Below, piece after piece: positions 52,238-60,718 of a stretch of DNA of 64,000 bases. The stretch lies in NCBI GenBank assembly GCA_963783945.1, contig CAWAPS010000005.1, positions 186,001 to 250,000 on the forward strand, given 5' to 3'. This stretch comes from CAWAPS01 sp963783945. GTDB taxonomy: Bacteria; Actinomycetota; Acidimicrobiia; Acidimicrobiales; Palsa-688. Numbering within the stretch: position 1 is the first letter of the stretch; every line of letters starts with the position of its first letter. The notes beneath the pieces are model-generated. The model did no database searches, was not told the DNA's origin, and was given only the letters and a program-made list of their open reading frames with translations. Position numbers and translations under genes: made by a program.

Positions 52238-53464
52238 TCAGCGAACGGTTCCGGCTCGCCGGAGCGCGGCAATCTCATGGTCGGTCAGGCCCAGTTCCCC
52301 GAGCACTTGGTCGGTATGCTCACCGTGGTCAGGACCCCGACCCGGCCGGTTCGGGCGTCCGTCGAACTGGGCGGGGGAGGTGACCATGGCCAGCGACACA
52401 CCGCCTCCGACGTCCACTTCGGCGAGGTAGTCGTTGGCTGCCACCTGCGGGTCGGCGTGAACCTCGCTCGGCTTTTTGGTCGCCGCCCATTCACCGCGGA
52501 AGTTCGCCAGCGTTCGGATCCAGTCGTCGTAGTCCCGGCTGGCAAACGTCTCCTGGAAGGATTCGATGCATTCGGTGGCGTTCTCGGCCCGGGCCTCGGG
52601 AGTGGCGAAACGGAGGTCTGACGCCAGCTCGGGCCGTCCGACCACCTCGCACAGCTCCTCCCAGTAGCGGTCTCCGGCCAGCATGGCCAAGGTGATGAAG
52701 CGGCGGTCACGGGTACGGTAGTTCTGGGCGAAGGGGCTCCGCGAGACGAAGTGGGAGGCACCGGGATGGGGAGGCTCGTCGTCGAGCAACCGAGCCGACA
52801 CGATGTCCGCCGACAGCTGCCACATTCCGGCCGCCAGCAGGGATACGTCGACGACCGAAGGGTCGCCGCTCGCGCCCCGGCGGTAGAGCGCGGCGCAGAC
52901 CGCTCCGGCCAGGCCGAGGCCGCTTACGATGTCGCCGAACGCGGGTAGAGACCGGGCTGGCCAGTCGGCGCCCGGAGGAGTGGATAGATATTGCATGCCG
53001 CTGCGGGCCCAATACGCCGCCATGTCGAAGCTCCCATTCCCGGCCTCGTCGCCCTTGGGGCCCAAGCCGCTACCTCGCACGTACACGACTGAGGGGTTGT
53101 CGGCCCGGATGTCTTCAACGTCGACGCGGAGGCGCCGGCGGCTGTCCGGAAGAAGGTTGGTCGAGAACACGTCGCAACCCTTGACCAGCCGGCCGAGGAG
53201 CTGCCGGCCGTCGGGACTCTTGAGGTCGACACCAATGGACCTCTTGTTGCGGTTGGCAATATGGAAGAAAGGATCGACACCGTGGTGCTCCGCCTCCCGG
53301 CCCGTAATCGATAGGCCCCGGTACGGGTCGCCCGAGCCCGTGTCCTCCACTTTGATCACCTCGGCGCCCCATTCAGCGAGCACGGCACCAGCCACCGGGA
53401 CGAACATGTAAGTAGCGAGTTCCACCACTCGAACGCCACGGAGCGGAAGCTCCCGTCGGTTCAC
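52238..53464 (-). CDS. Family III (CaiB/BaiF) CoA-transferase
   Basis: Transfers CoA between carboxylic acids through an aspartyl-CoA intermediate. The 408 residues start LRGVRVVELATYMFVPVAGAVLAEWGAEVIKVE; the catalytic Asp lies in GSFDMAAYWARSG. Other family signs are NRNKRSIGVDLKSPDGR and FGDIVSGLGLAGAVCAAL. It follows the enoyl-CoA hydratase cluster after 131 bases, so it probably activates a substrate for that pathway. Confidence 0.93.
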   Translation of the reverse strand: MNRRELPLRGVRVVELATYMFVPVAGAVLAEWGAEVIKVEDTGSGDPYRGLSITGREAEHHGVDPFFHIANRNKRSIGVDLKSPDGRQLLGRLVKGCDVFSTNLLPDSRRRLRVDVEDIRADNPSVVYVRGSGLGPKGDEAGNGSFDMAAYWARSGMQYLSTPPGADWPARSLPAFGDIVSGLGLAGAVCAALYRRGASGDPSVVDVSLLAAGMWQLSADIVSARLLDDEPPHPGASHFVSRSPFAQNYRTRDRRFITLAMLAGDRYWEELCEVVGRPELASDLRFATPEARAENATECIESFQETFASRDYDDWIRTLANFRGEWAATKKPSEVHADPQVAANDYLAEVDVGGGVSLAMVTSPAQFDGRPNRPGRGPDHGEHTDQVLGELGLTDHEIAALRRAGTVR

Positions 53465-53595
53465 GCGCCGGACCCTCGGTCAGGCTCGGCCTGTGGGTCC
53501 GAAACGCGGCTTGCGGGATCTTGGGGAAAGCGCCCCCGGCGGCGAGGTGTCCTCATGACGTTCATATCACCAGCCGTCGCCCCGCCACCCCCGGC

Positions 53596-54399
53596 TCAGA
53601 TATCGGTCCATCGGGGGGCCCGCTTCTCTAAGAAGGCTTTGGGGCCCTCCACCGCGTCATCGCTGGCGAATACCTGCGTACCGCACGCCCGCTCGATCTC
53701 GTAGGCCTCCCCGACACCGACCTCGAGGCCTCTCACCGCGCTCATCTTGGTGGCGTATACGGCAATCGGGGAATTGGCGGCGATCATCTCAGCGATGCTC
53801 GTGGCCTCGGTGAGGAGGTGGGGTTCGTCCACCACCCGGTTGACCAGGCCTGATCGCAGAGCCTCGTCGGCGGATACGAGGCGCCCGGTCAGTAGAATCT
53901 CCATCGCCGAGGCGAAGGGGATCTGGCGGGCCAGTCGTACGGCCGCCGCAACTGAGGACGGTTGGTCGGGCGCGAGGGGAAATCCGAAGACGGCATCGGC
54001 GCTCGCCACCCGGATGTCAGTCGCCAGGAGCAGCTCCATCCCGCCGGACCGGCACGGTCCGTTTACCACGGCGATCACCGGTTTCGGAAACTCGACGTTG
54101 CGGAGAACGGCGAGTTCGGTGTCGGGCCGGTTCTCGAGTTCGCCCGCCGCTAGGCCCGAGGGGCCACACGCGGCCGACGCGCCTGGAACCGCACCCGGGG
54201 CGGGCTTGGCGTCGGGAGAGCTTCGGTACCAGTTCCAGACCCCGGCCACTACGGCCACCCGCACCGTCCGGGTCGCGGCGACGGTACGCCACGCGGTGGC
54301 GAGCTCAGAACAGGACCGGTTCGTCATAGGCCCCTTGTTATCCGGGCCGCCTATCCGGATGAACGCGACCGGCCCGCGCTCCTCGTATTCAACCGTCAC
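53596..54399 (-). CDS. Enoyl-CoA hydratase-like protein, degenerate active site
   Basis: Crotonase-fold, 267 residues. The first oxyanion-hole motif (normally A-F-x-A-G-x-D-L) is replaced by VAGVWNWYRSSPDAKPAPG, and the second region reads GMELLLATDIRVASADAVFGFPL, keeping the first catalytic-position Glu but losing the second (usually PE). It is therefore unlikely to be a standard hydratase. The start overlaps the stop of the next paralogue (ATGA). It may have another activity or a structural role. Confidence 0.85.
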   Translation of the reverse strand: MTVEYEERGPVAFIRIGGPDNKGPMTNRSCSELATAWRTVAATRTVRVAVVAGVWNWYRSSPDAKPAPGAVPGASAACGPSGLAAGELENRPDTELAVLRNVEFPKPVIAVVNGPCRSGGMELLLATDIRVASADAVFGFPLAPDQPSSVAAAVRLARQIPFASAMEILLTGRLVSADEALRSGLVNRVVDEPHLLTEATSIAEMIAANSPIAVYATKMSAVRGLEVGVGEAYEIERACGTQVFASDDAVEGPKAFLEKRAPRWTDI

Positions 54400-55154
54400 C
54401 CGAAGTCCTGACGTAGCGACTGCGGGAGAGGACCTGACAGACGCCGCCGGCTGGCGCCGAGCTCGTCGTCAACCGCTCGTTTGGCGGCTGAAATCGCCTC
54501 CGGCGCGAAGGAGGAGTTGGCGGCGATGCAATCGGCGACCTCCATGGCGGTGGAGAGCAGGGCGGACCGCTCGACGATCCGGTTGATCAGGCCGAAGCGC
54601 AGCGCCTCCTCGGCTGAGATGTGGCGACCCGTGAGCAGGATCTCCATGGCGAAGGCATAGGGAACCTGGCGGGGCAGCCTCACGCTGCTGCCGCCGCCGG
54701 AGAACAGCCCCCGGGAGACCTCAGGCAAGCCGAACACGGCCTCAGGGCTGGCGAGCCTCATGTCAGTGGCGAGCAGCATCTCCATGCCGCTGGCCACGCA
54801 GGGACCGTTCACCGCGGCGACTATCGGCTTGGAGAACTGGATGCCGCGCAGGACGGCCATCTCGCCGTCCGGCTGAGAAGACACCTCGCCGGGTTCTCCT
54901 TCAACGGGTTTCCCGCCGGCCCGGGATCTGGCGGAGGCGGCAACTTGCGGGATGAAGTCCTTCAAGTCCGAGCCGGCGCAGAACGCCCGTCCGGAGCCGG
55001 TTATCACCGCCACGCGAACGCCGGGCGAGGCCGCAATCGTCCGCCACGCCCTGGCCAGCTGGGCATACCCCTCAGCGTTCAGGGCGCCCATTCGTTCGGG
55101 CCGGCCGATAGTAACGAGGGCGACGGGGCCGTGCTCCTCGTACCGGACGGTCAT
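54396..55154 (-). CDS. Enoyl-CoA hydratase/isomerase family protein
   Basis: Crotonase-fold, 252 residues from ATG 55154 (MTVRYEEHGPVALVTIGRP). Oxyanion hole GRAFCAGSDLKDF; catalytic-region motif GMEMLLATDMRLASPEAVFGLPE, which keeps Glu at both usual positions. A frame extending to 55262 is open, but family alignment supports the shorter start. It overlaps the downstream paralogue and lies 22 bases after the ligase. Confidence 0.9.
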   Translation of the reverse strand: MTVRYEEHGPVALVTIGRPERMGALNAEGYAQLARAWRTIAASPGVRVAVITGSGRAFCAGSDLKDFIPQVAASARSRAGGKPVEGEPGEVSSQPDGEMAVLRGIQFSKPIVAAVNGPCVASGMEMLLATDMRLASPEAVFGLPEVSRGLFSGGGSSVRLPRQVPYAFAMEILLTGRHISAEEALRFGLINRIVERSALLSTAMEVADCIAANSSFAPEAISAAKRAVDDELGASRRRLSGPLPQSLRQDFG

Positions 55155-55176
55155 GAGGGCGCTGGAGCCATTGCGT

Positions 55177-56640
55177 TCACCGGAGTTTGGCATGCATGCC
55201 GGCCGGACCTTCCAGCCGGTCCTCGCGGAGCCGCGTGCGCCGGATCTTGCCTGCTTCGTCACGCAGAGGCCCGCTTACGAATTCACAGGTGTAGGGGATC
55301 TTGTGACGCGACAGGCGTGACTCCAGGAACCTGGTGATGTCGGCGGCTTCGGGCAACTCGTGACCGGGTGCCATTTCGATGATGGCGTGTGCCCGGTTGC
55401 CGAGATCGGGATCGGGCAGGCCGACCACTGCGGCCGAGACGACCCCGGGCATTTGCTCGATTATGCCTTCGACCTCCGCCGGGTAGATATTGACGCCACC
55501 GGTGAGGATCATGTCGGTGCGCCGGTCGGCCAGGTAGAGATAGCCGTCCTCGTCGAGCCGGCCCATGTCCCCGAAGGTCTGGGCGACGTCGGGCGAATGG
55601 CCGAGCGGGTTGCCGGCCGGCGGGTAGAACCAGACGGTTCCGATCTCTCCCGTGGCCAGCACGTTGCCGCTGTCGTCGCGGATCTCCGTGCTCGGCTGGG
55701 CCCTGCCGACCGAGCCGCGGTGCTCGAGCCATTCGACGCCGTTGATGACGGTGGCGCCGAACCCCTCGGTGCCTCCATAGATCTCCCAGATCTTCTCCGG
55801 GCCGATCCAGTCGATCCACGCCTCCTTGACCCAGGGAGGACAGGGCGCCGCCATGTGCATGACGGTTTCCAGCGACGAGACGTCGGCTTGCTGGCGAATG
55901 TCGTCCGGAAGAGCGAGGATACGGCTCATCATGGTCGGGACCAGGTAGGCCCAGCGCACCCGGTGACGGCCGACCAGGTTCAGCCATTCCTGCGCGTCGA
56001 AACGGTCCATCAACAGGACGTGGGACCCCCAGCACAGGGCCCAGTTGGTCTGGGAGAAGCTGGCGTTGTGGTAGGCCGCGGCGGGGTGGAGGACGACGTC
56101 GTCGATCTGGATCCGCAGGAGAGGATACGGCTCGGTCGGGTTTATCTCGGAGCTGCGGTGCTCCCATATCAGTTTGGGCAGGCCGGTGCTCCCGCCGCTG
56201 GTGCTGGCCTTCCACATGGTGGCGACGACTTCGGGCAGGGGGTCGTCGGGCAAGGAGGGATCGGCCTCGAAGTCGACGGGCAGGGAGGCGTAGCCATCTG
56301 TTCTCCCGGCCTCCACTCCGACGATCAACTTGGGCTCCGCCTGCTTGGCCAGATGGCTCAGCTCTTCGTCGGTCGTTCTGACCGGGAGAGGAATGACGAG
56401 CGCGCCGAGTTTCCAGAGGGCGAAGCAGGTGATCTGGTGCCTGGGCCCGGTCGGCATTACCACGGCCACCCGGTCATCGCGCTCGACGCCGTGCTGCGCC
56501 AGCGTCCGGGCCAGCCGGTTGGCCGCTCTGTCCAGTTCGGCGCGGGTGTAGGTCTCGGCTCCCATCGTCAGCGCCGGCCGGTCGGGGTCCCGCTCTGCTT
56601 GCCATGTGAGGGCTGAGCCCAACGACATGTTCCCGGTCAC
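55177..56640 (-). CDS. Acyl-CoA synthetase (AMP-binding)
   Basis: Activates a carboxylic acid with ATP and CoA. GTG 56640 gives 487 residues and overlaps the stop of the upstream hydratase (GTGA). The phosphate loop is TSGGSTGLPK, with an inserted residue relative to the usual TSGTTGxPK. Further motifs are YGGTEGFGATVI, GDMGRLDEDGYLYLADRRTD and the C-terminal Lys region EAGKIRRTRL. The frame runs upstream to 57093 but that is antisense to the hydratase gene. The substrate is not evident. Confidence 0.91.
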   Translation of the reverse strand: MTGNMSLGSALTWQAERDPDRPALTMGAETYTRAELDRAANRLARTLAQHGVERDDRVAVVMPTGPRHQITCFALWKLGALVIPLPVRTTDEELSHLAKQAEPKLIVGVEAGRTDGYASLPVDFEADPSLPDDPLPEVVATMWKASTSGGSTGLPKLIWEHRSSEINPTEPYPLLRIQIDDVVLHPAAAYHNASFSQTNWALCWGSHVLLMDRFDAQEWLNLVGRHRVRWAYLVPTMMSRILALPDDIRQQADVSSLETVMHMAAPCPPWVKEAWIDWIGPEKIWEIYGGTEGFGATVINGVEWLEHRGSVGRAQPSTEIRDDSGNVLATGEIGTVWFYPPAGNPLGHSPDVAQTFGDMGRLDEDGYLYLADRRTDMILTGGVNIYPAEVEGIIEQMPGVVSAAVVGLPDPDLGNRAHAIIEMAPGHELPEAADITRFLESRLSRHKIPYTCEFVSGPLRDEAGKIRRTRLREDRLEGPAGMHAKLR

Positions 56641-57419
56641 GACGAAGCCCCGGAGCTGCCGCGAACGAACTTTTCTCTCCCCTCGCGGAACGACGGGCCG
56701 GCCACCACGTGGAGGTGACGGGCGGACTCGATCTCGATGTACTCCTCCAGGTCCAGCCGCTCCGCCGAGAGCAGGTTCGCCTTCATCATCCGCAAAGGCG
56801 AAGGGTGTCGGCCGGCCAGTTCCCCGGCCAGGGCCATGACCTCGTCGTGCAGCGAGTCGGGTGCGAACAGCCGGGTGACCAGGCCAAAGGACAGGGCGTC
56901 CCGGGCGGTGATCTTCTCCCCGAACAGGAGAAGCTCGCGTGCGCGGGCTGCCCCCACGATGCGGACCAGCGACCAGATGAGACCCATGTCTCCCGACGCA
57001 CCAACCTTCAGAAACCCGGTCGCGAATCTGGCCCGGTCGGACGCGAAGCGAAAGTCGCAAGCGCACGCCCAGCCCATCGCCGCACCTGCGCATCCGCCGT
57101 CGATCTCGGCGATCGTGATCTGAGGCATGGAGTGCAACAGGGTGGAGGCGTGGTAGACGGAGACCAGGCGCTCAAAGGTCGGGGAACCGGTGGACTGGCC
57201 ACCCTTGAGGTCGGCTCCAACTGAGAAGTCGTCGCCGGCCCCGCGAAGCACTACGACGCGGGAGTCACCTGCGGGTAGAGGACGCAGCGTCTCGTACAGC
57301 TCCTCGCACATCTCCATGGTCACGCCGTTTCGCCGACCCGGCCGGCTCAGCGTCACGATCGTCACCCCACCCTGCTGCTCCACCAGTACCGATGGCTCCG
57401 TAGCGGTCATTTGCTGCAC
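56637..57419 (-). CDS. Enoyl-CoA hydratase-like protein without the usual glutamates
   Basis: Crotonase-fold, 260 residues (GTG 57419, or ATG 57410). The oxyanion motif is DDFSVGADLKG. The region that normally has two catalytic Glu reads GAAMGWACACDFRFASDRARFATGFLKVGASGD, with Gly and Gly/Phe instead. A hydrolase, decarboxylase or isomerase reaction is more likely than hydration. The stop overlaps the ligase start. Confidence 0.87.
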   Translation of the reverse strand: MQQMTATEPSVLVEQQGGVTIVTLSRPGRRNGVTMEMCEELYETLRPLPAGDSRVVVLRGAGDDFSVGADLKGGQSTGSPTFERLVSVYHASTLLHSMPQITIAEIDGGCAGAAMGWACACDFRFASDRARFATGFLKVGASGDMGLIWSLVRIVGAARARELLLFGEKITARDALSFGLVTRLFAPDSLHDEVMALAGELAGRHPSPLRMMKANLLSAERLDLEEYIEIESARHLHVVAGPSFREGREKFVRGSSGASS

Positions 57420-57437
57420 GATAGCTGAGCCCCTGAT

Positions 57438-58226
57438 TCACAGCTCGCTCCAGCGCGGCGGCCTGCGTTCGGCGAACGCACGAGGGCCTTCCTTGGAATC
57501 CGGCGAAGTGAAGACCGCCTGTACTTCGGGGAGCTCCCACATGCTGGCCATCGACGCTCCGACTGTGTCGCCCTCGAAGGAGTCAGCAATGGCCTTGACG
57601 GCGCGCAGCGCGGTCGGCGAGCAGGCCAGCATCTCATTCGCGTACTGGCGCGCCGTGTCGAGCAGTTCGGATCGAGGCACCACCTCGTTCACGAAGCCGA
57701 GTTCCATAGCCTCTGTCGCCGGTACCCGGCGCCCCGTCAGGATGATGCTGTTCGCCCGTTTGGGCCCGACCTCGCGCAGGATTCGCTGGATGCCCCCACT
57801 GCCCGCCACTAATCCGACCCTCGGCTCGGGCAAGCCAAAGCTGGCGTCGTCGGTCGCGACGACGAGGTCGCAGGCCAATGCGATCTCGAAACCCCCGCCG
57901 AGCGCGAAGCCGTTCACGGCGGCGATGACCGGTTTAGCCCGGCCGGCCCGGGCCACGAGCCCGCCAAATCCCGACTCCGGCACGGCGTCCTCTATCGCGG
58001 TCCGCTCCTCCGACCTGAGATCGGCTCCGGCACAGAACGCCCGGTCGCCTGCACCTGTGATGATGGCCACTCGATACTCCGGCGTTTGCTCGAACTCGTT
58101 GAACACCTCGTGCAACTCGAAGCTGGCCGCTCGATTCAAAGCATTCCGCCGCTCCGGACGGTTGATCGTCACCGTAAGAATACGGTCTCGGACCTCGACC
58201 TGGCAGAACTGGTATCTCACTTCCAT
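57438..58226 (-). CDS. Enoyl-CoA hydratase
   Basis: The most canonical of the four paralogues. 262 residues with RPERRNALN, the oxyanion loop DRAFCAGADLRS, GGGFEIALACDLVVA and FGLPEPRVGLVAGSGG, preserving both catalytic glutamates. It is the first gene of the minus-strand operon; the following hydratase starts 18 bases after its stop. A 424-base gap lies upstream. Confidence 0.93.
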   Translation of the reverse strand: MEVRYQFCQVEVRDRILTVTINRPERRNALNRAASFELHEVFNEFEQTPEYRVAIITGAGDRAFCAGADLRSEERTAIEDAVPESGFGGLVARAGRAKPVIAAVNGFALGGGFEIALACDLVVATDDASFGLPEPRVGLVAGSGGIQRILREVGPKRANSIILTGRRVPATEAMELGFVNEVVPRSELLDTARQYANEMLACSPTALRAVKAIADSFEGDTVGASMASMWELPEVQAVFTSPDSKEGPRAFAERRPPRWSEL

Positions 58227-58650
58227 CAGCGCACGGGCGCCGCGCTAGCGGCGCGGCGGGGGTGTCCCGTTGCCGAGGCTCGTGTCCGAAATCGCACTTG
58301 TGACCCCTCCTGAGCGCCGAGCAACGCCCCGGCGTCGATGTACCTGGGCGGATTCCCGAATGGTATACGGCCTGGGCATCCTCATCGCCGGTCGGTTGCG
58401 GTCGGTTCCCTACCGGACCGAGTTGCTGTCCTGGAGGCCAGGCTGGACCCGAAGTTACGAGTGCCGTCGTCGCCGGTACGGGCGGGAAGACATCGAGGTC
58501 TAGAGGGCCTAGGAGAAATCAGCTCGTTACGAGAAGACTCTGCGGAGGCGATGCCATATCGCCGTTCGATCCATCGGGCTAACGATGGTGTCTGGTTCCC
58601 CGGGGTTTGACCGGGATCACGGGACCCCGGGGAGCCGGACGATCAGCTGG
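58227..58650. other. Gene-free gap with a terminator-like hairpin
   Basis: No convincing gene. Upstream of the acyl-CoA operon, so it should hold its promoter, though I see no clear hexamers. The inverted repeat TCCCCGGGGT (58598-58607) / ACCCCGGGGA (58624-58633) lies downstream of the membrane protein gene at 58651 and is a likely terminator for it. Confidence 0.5.
58598..58633 (-). terminator. Hairpin after the small membrane protein gene
   Basis: A 10-bp perfect stem (58598-58607 with 58624-58633) and 16-base loop, just beyond the stop of the minus-strand gene at 58651. No strong T tract. Confidence 0.45.
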
Positions 58651-59003
58651 TCACGACACCTTCGACAGCGGCTCCACCCGGCTTAGCTGCTGGCGTTCGA
58701 TCTGCTCGGCTTCGTCATCGAACTTGCGGTACAGACCGGCGAAGAATCCCGCCACCGCGTAGAAGAGGACGGCGGTTCCACCGAGGGCCACACCCGTGAG
58801 CGTCACCCCGACCCATTCGTAGCGCAGGTGGGCGACGTTCCAGCCGGTCCACATGTTGAAATCGGCCAGCCAGGCGAGGCCCACGCCCCAACCCATGGCT
58901 ACGAAGGGTCGTGCTTCCCGAAGGCGCTGGGTGCCTCGCTCGCCGGCATGGTCAACGCCATGACACCCAATGACATGAACAAGAACACCGCGAGGAATCG
59001 CAT
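58651..59003 (-). CDS. Small membrane protein, one frame break
   Basis: Joined across two frames it is about 117 residues. ATG 59003 starts MRFLAVFLFMSLGVMALTMPASEAPSAFG; the homologous-looking continuation is one frame off from about 58920-58930 (REARPFVAMGWGVGLAWLADFNMWTGW). Further hydrophobic segments follow (YEWVGVTLTGVALGGTAVLFYAVAGFFAGLY), then a basic/acidic tail. No family identified. The frame shift is inferred from the hydrophobic pattern and lack of a start in the second frame. Confidence 0.6.
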
Positions 59004-59323
59004 CTGGTCTCCCTATGTCCGATCGGCCACAGCCATTCACACCTCAATTCCCATCCGACATCCGCCATTCTCAATGGGTTCGGTCCAAATTTTGACACCG
59101 ATTGAGCGCCGCAAACGATCGGCCAGCCCCCATCTGTTTGGGCCATGCGGGGCGCCATGCAGGTAGGCGCGGAGGCGTTGTGTCCGGTCCGTCGACTGTC
59201 TACGAAGCTCGATCACATGCCATTCAAGCCCTGTTCGTGTAGTCTAGAGCGCTCTGGTTCACTTGGGCCGGGTGGGGGACCGTTGGGGCGCCACGCCCAT
59301 GGGGAGCCTACGATGGGCGGCCG
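59004..59323. other. Divergent intergenic region
   Basis: 320 bases between divergently transcribed small genes (58651-59003 minus and 59324-59626 plus). It presumably contains both promoters. I recognise no RNA gene, repeat or operator in it. Confidence 0.5.
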
Positions 59324-59626
59324 ATGACAACCGTCTCCGAGTTCCTGGAATCAACCGGCCGGCCAAATATCTACGACACCCCGTCCTGGGCGGTCTCGTA
59401 TTCCCTGACGAAGACCGTCAAACCCCACTGCTGGTACCTGGTGCGGATGGACGGCAATGGTGAGCCGGTCGAGCTGGTTGACTCCAGCCGGCCAAGTCCG
59501 GCAACCGCCGGTCTGCTCAGAAGCTGGATGGTCGACAAAGGGGTCCCTGATGCCGAGGCCGCGGCACTCGCCGACAAGATCGCGGCCGCTCCACCACCGC
59601 TGGCTGCGTGGGTGGCGGGGGAGTGA
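59324..59626 (+). CDS. Hypothetical 100-residue protein
   Basis: Not recognised. Cytoplasmic, with mixed composition (SWAVSYSLTKTVKPHCWYLVRMDGNGEPVEL and a C-terminal helix DAEAAALADKIAAAPPPLAAWVAG). ATG 59324. It stands alone upstream of a tRNA gene on the opposite strand. Confidence 0.6.
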   Translation: MTTVSEFLESTGRPNIYDTPSWAVSYSLTKTVKPHCWYLVRMDGNGEPVELVDSSRPSPATAGLLRSWMVDKGVPDAEAAALADKIAAAPPPLAAWVAGE

Positions 59627-59646
59627 TCAAGGCCACCTGCGACTTC

Positions 59647-59723
<77 letters not shown>

Positions 59724-59835
59724 AGAAGGGCCAAAGCAGAGTAGCAGAGAGCCGGCGCCGGGATCGCGGGACCGATGGGGGAGGATCGGTTCGCTCTTAG
59801 GAGCGGTCGCGCCGCGGCGTGGATAAGGTCTACCG

Positions 59836-60483
59836 ATGGCATTCAAGGGGTGGCCGGCTACTGCGCTGGAGTTCTACGAAGGTCTGGAGGCGGACAACTC
59901 GAAGACGTACTGGACCGATCAAAAGGCGGTCTACGAGCAGGACGTGAAGGCACCGATGGAGGCGCTCCTGGCCGAGCTGGCAGAGGAGTTCGGGGACAGC
60001 CGGATCTTCCGGCCCAATCGTGACGTCCGGTTCAGCCCGGACAAATCCCCCTATAAGACGGCCATGGGGGCGACGGTCGGGGCGGGGTATGTGCAGTTGT
60101 CCGCCGACGGACTCCTGGCCGCGTCTGGCATGTACCACTTGATGCCCGATCAGCTGGAGCGCTACCGCGCCGCCGTGGCCAGTGACGCCACCGGACCGCA
60201 GCTCGAAGCGGCCATCGCCGGAGTGCGGCAGGCCAAGATCGAAGTCGCCGGCATCGACGCCCTGAAGACGGCGCCGAAGGGGTACCCGAAGGACCATCCC
60301 CGAGTCGAGCTCCTGCGCAACAAAGGGATCATTGCCAGCAAACACTGGCCGGCCGCCGCCTGGCTCGGCACGCCGGCGGCCAAGAAGAGGGTCGTCGAGG
60401 TGCTGAGGGCCGGCCGGCCCCTCTGCGCCTGGCTGGACGACCACGTAGGCCCGAGCACCATGGAGCCGGGCCGGCGCGGCTAG
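59836..60483 (+). CDS. DUF2461-family protein (TIGR02453)
   Basis: Conserved cytoplasmic protein of unknown function. The 215 residues begin FKGWPATALEFYEGLEADNSKTYW and show the family run RPNRDVRFSPDKSPYKT, then PKGYPKDHPRVELLRNKGI. Length matches the family. ATG 59836. No operon partner; leuS follows after a 235-base gap. Confidence 0.88.
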   Translation: MAFKGWPATALEFYEGLEADNSKTYWTDQKAVYEQDVKAPMEALLAELAEEFGDSRIFRPNRDVRFSPDKSPYKTAMGATVGAGYVQLSADGLLAASGMYHLMPDQLERYRAAVASDATGPQLEAAIAGVRQAKIEVAGIDALKTAPKGYPKDHPRVELLRNKGIIASKHWPAAAWLGTPAAKKRVVEVLRAGRPLCAWLDDHVGPSTMEPGRRG

Positions 60484-60600
60484 GGATGCGCAGGGTCCCG
60501 GCCGCGACAGGGCCGGGCCGCGGGTCCCGCACCCGCCATCCTGCACCCCCGGGTCGCGGCACGCATCTGCCGGCCGAGGTCCCGCTGCTCGGGTCCGGTC

Positions 60601-60640
60601 CCGCACGTCGGGTCCGGCTCCCACACGTCGGGTCCCGGGT
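60601..60640 (+). repeat. Imperfect 20-bp direct repeat upstream of leuS
   Basis: CCGCACGTCGGGTCCGGCTC (60601-60620) and CCACACGTCGGGTCCCGGGT (60621-60640) match at 15 of 20 positions. The surrounding 235-base gap is rich in GGGTCC motifs and has no T-box signature. A candidate -10, TACCCT (60705-60710), lies only nine bases before leuS ATG 60719. Confidence 0.5.
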
Positions 60641-60718
60641 CCCGGTCGAGCCGGGATGCGCCCGGGCCCCGGGATATCGCTCCGGCCGGCGGGCACGCCG
60701 CCAGTACCCTGTAATCCC

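Noticed and set aside
58270..58503. Short plus-strand frames in the 58.2-58.6 kb gap
   Set aside because: Arg/Gly/Trp-rich translations without start signals or recognisable domains.
60484..60718. Possible T-box leader before leuS
   Set aside because: No T-box consensus, specifier hairpin or terminator/antiterminator pair was seen; only short GGGTCC-rich repeats.
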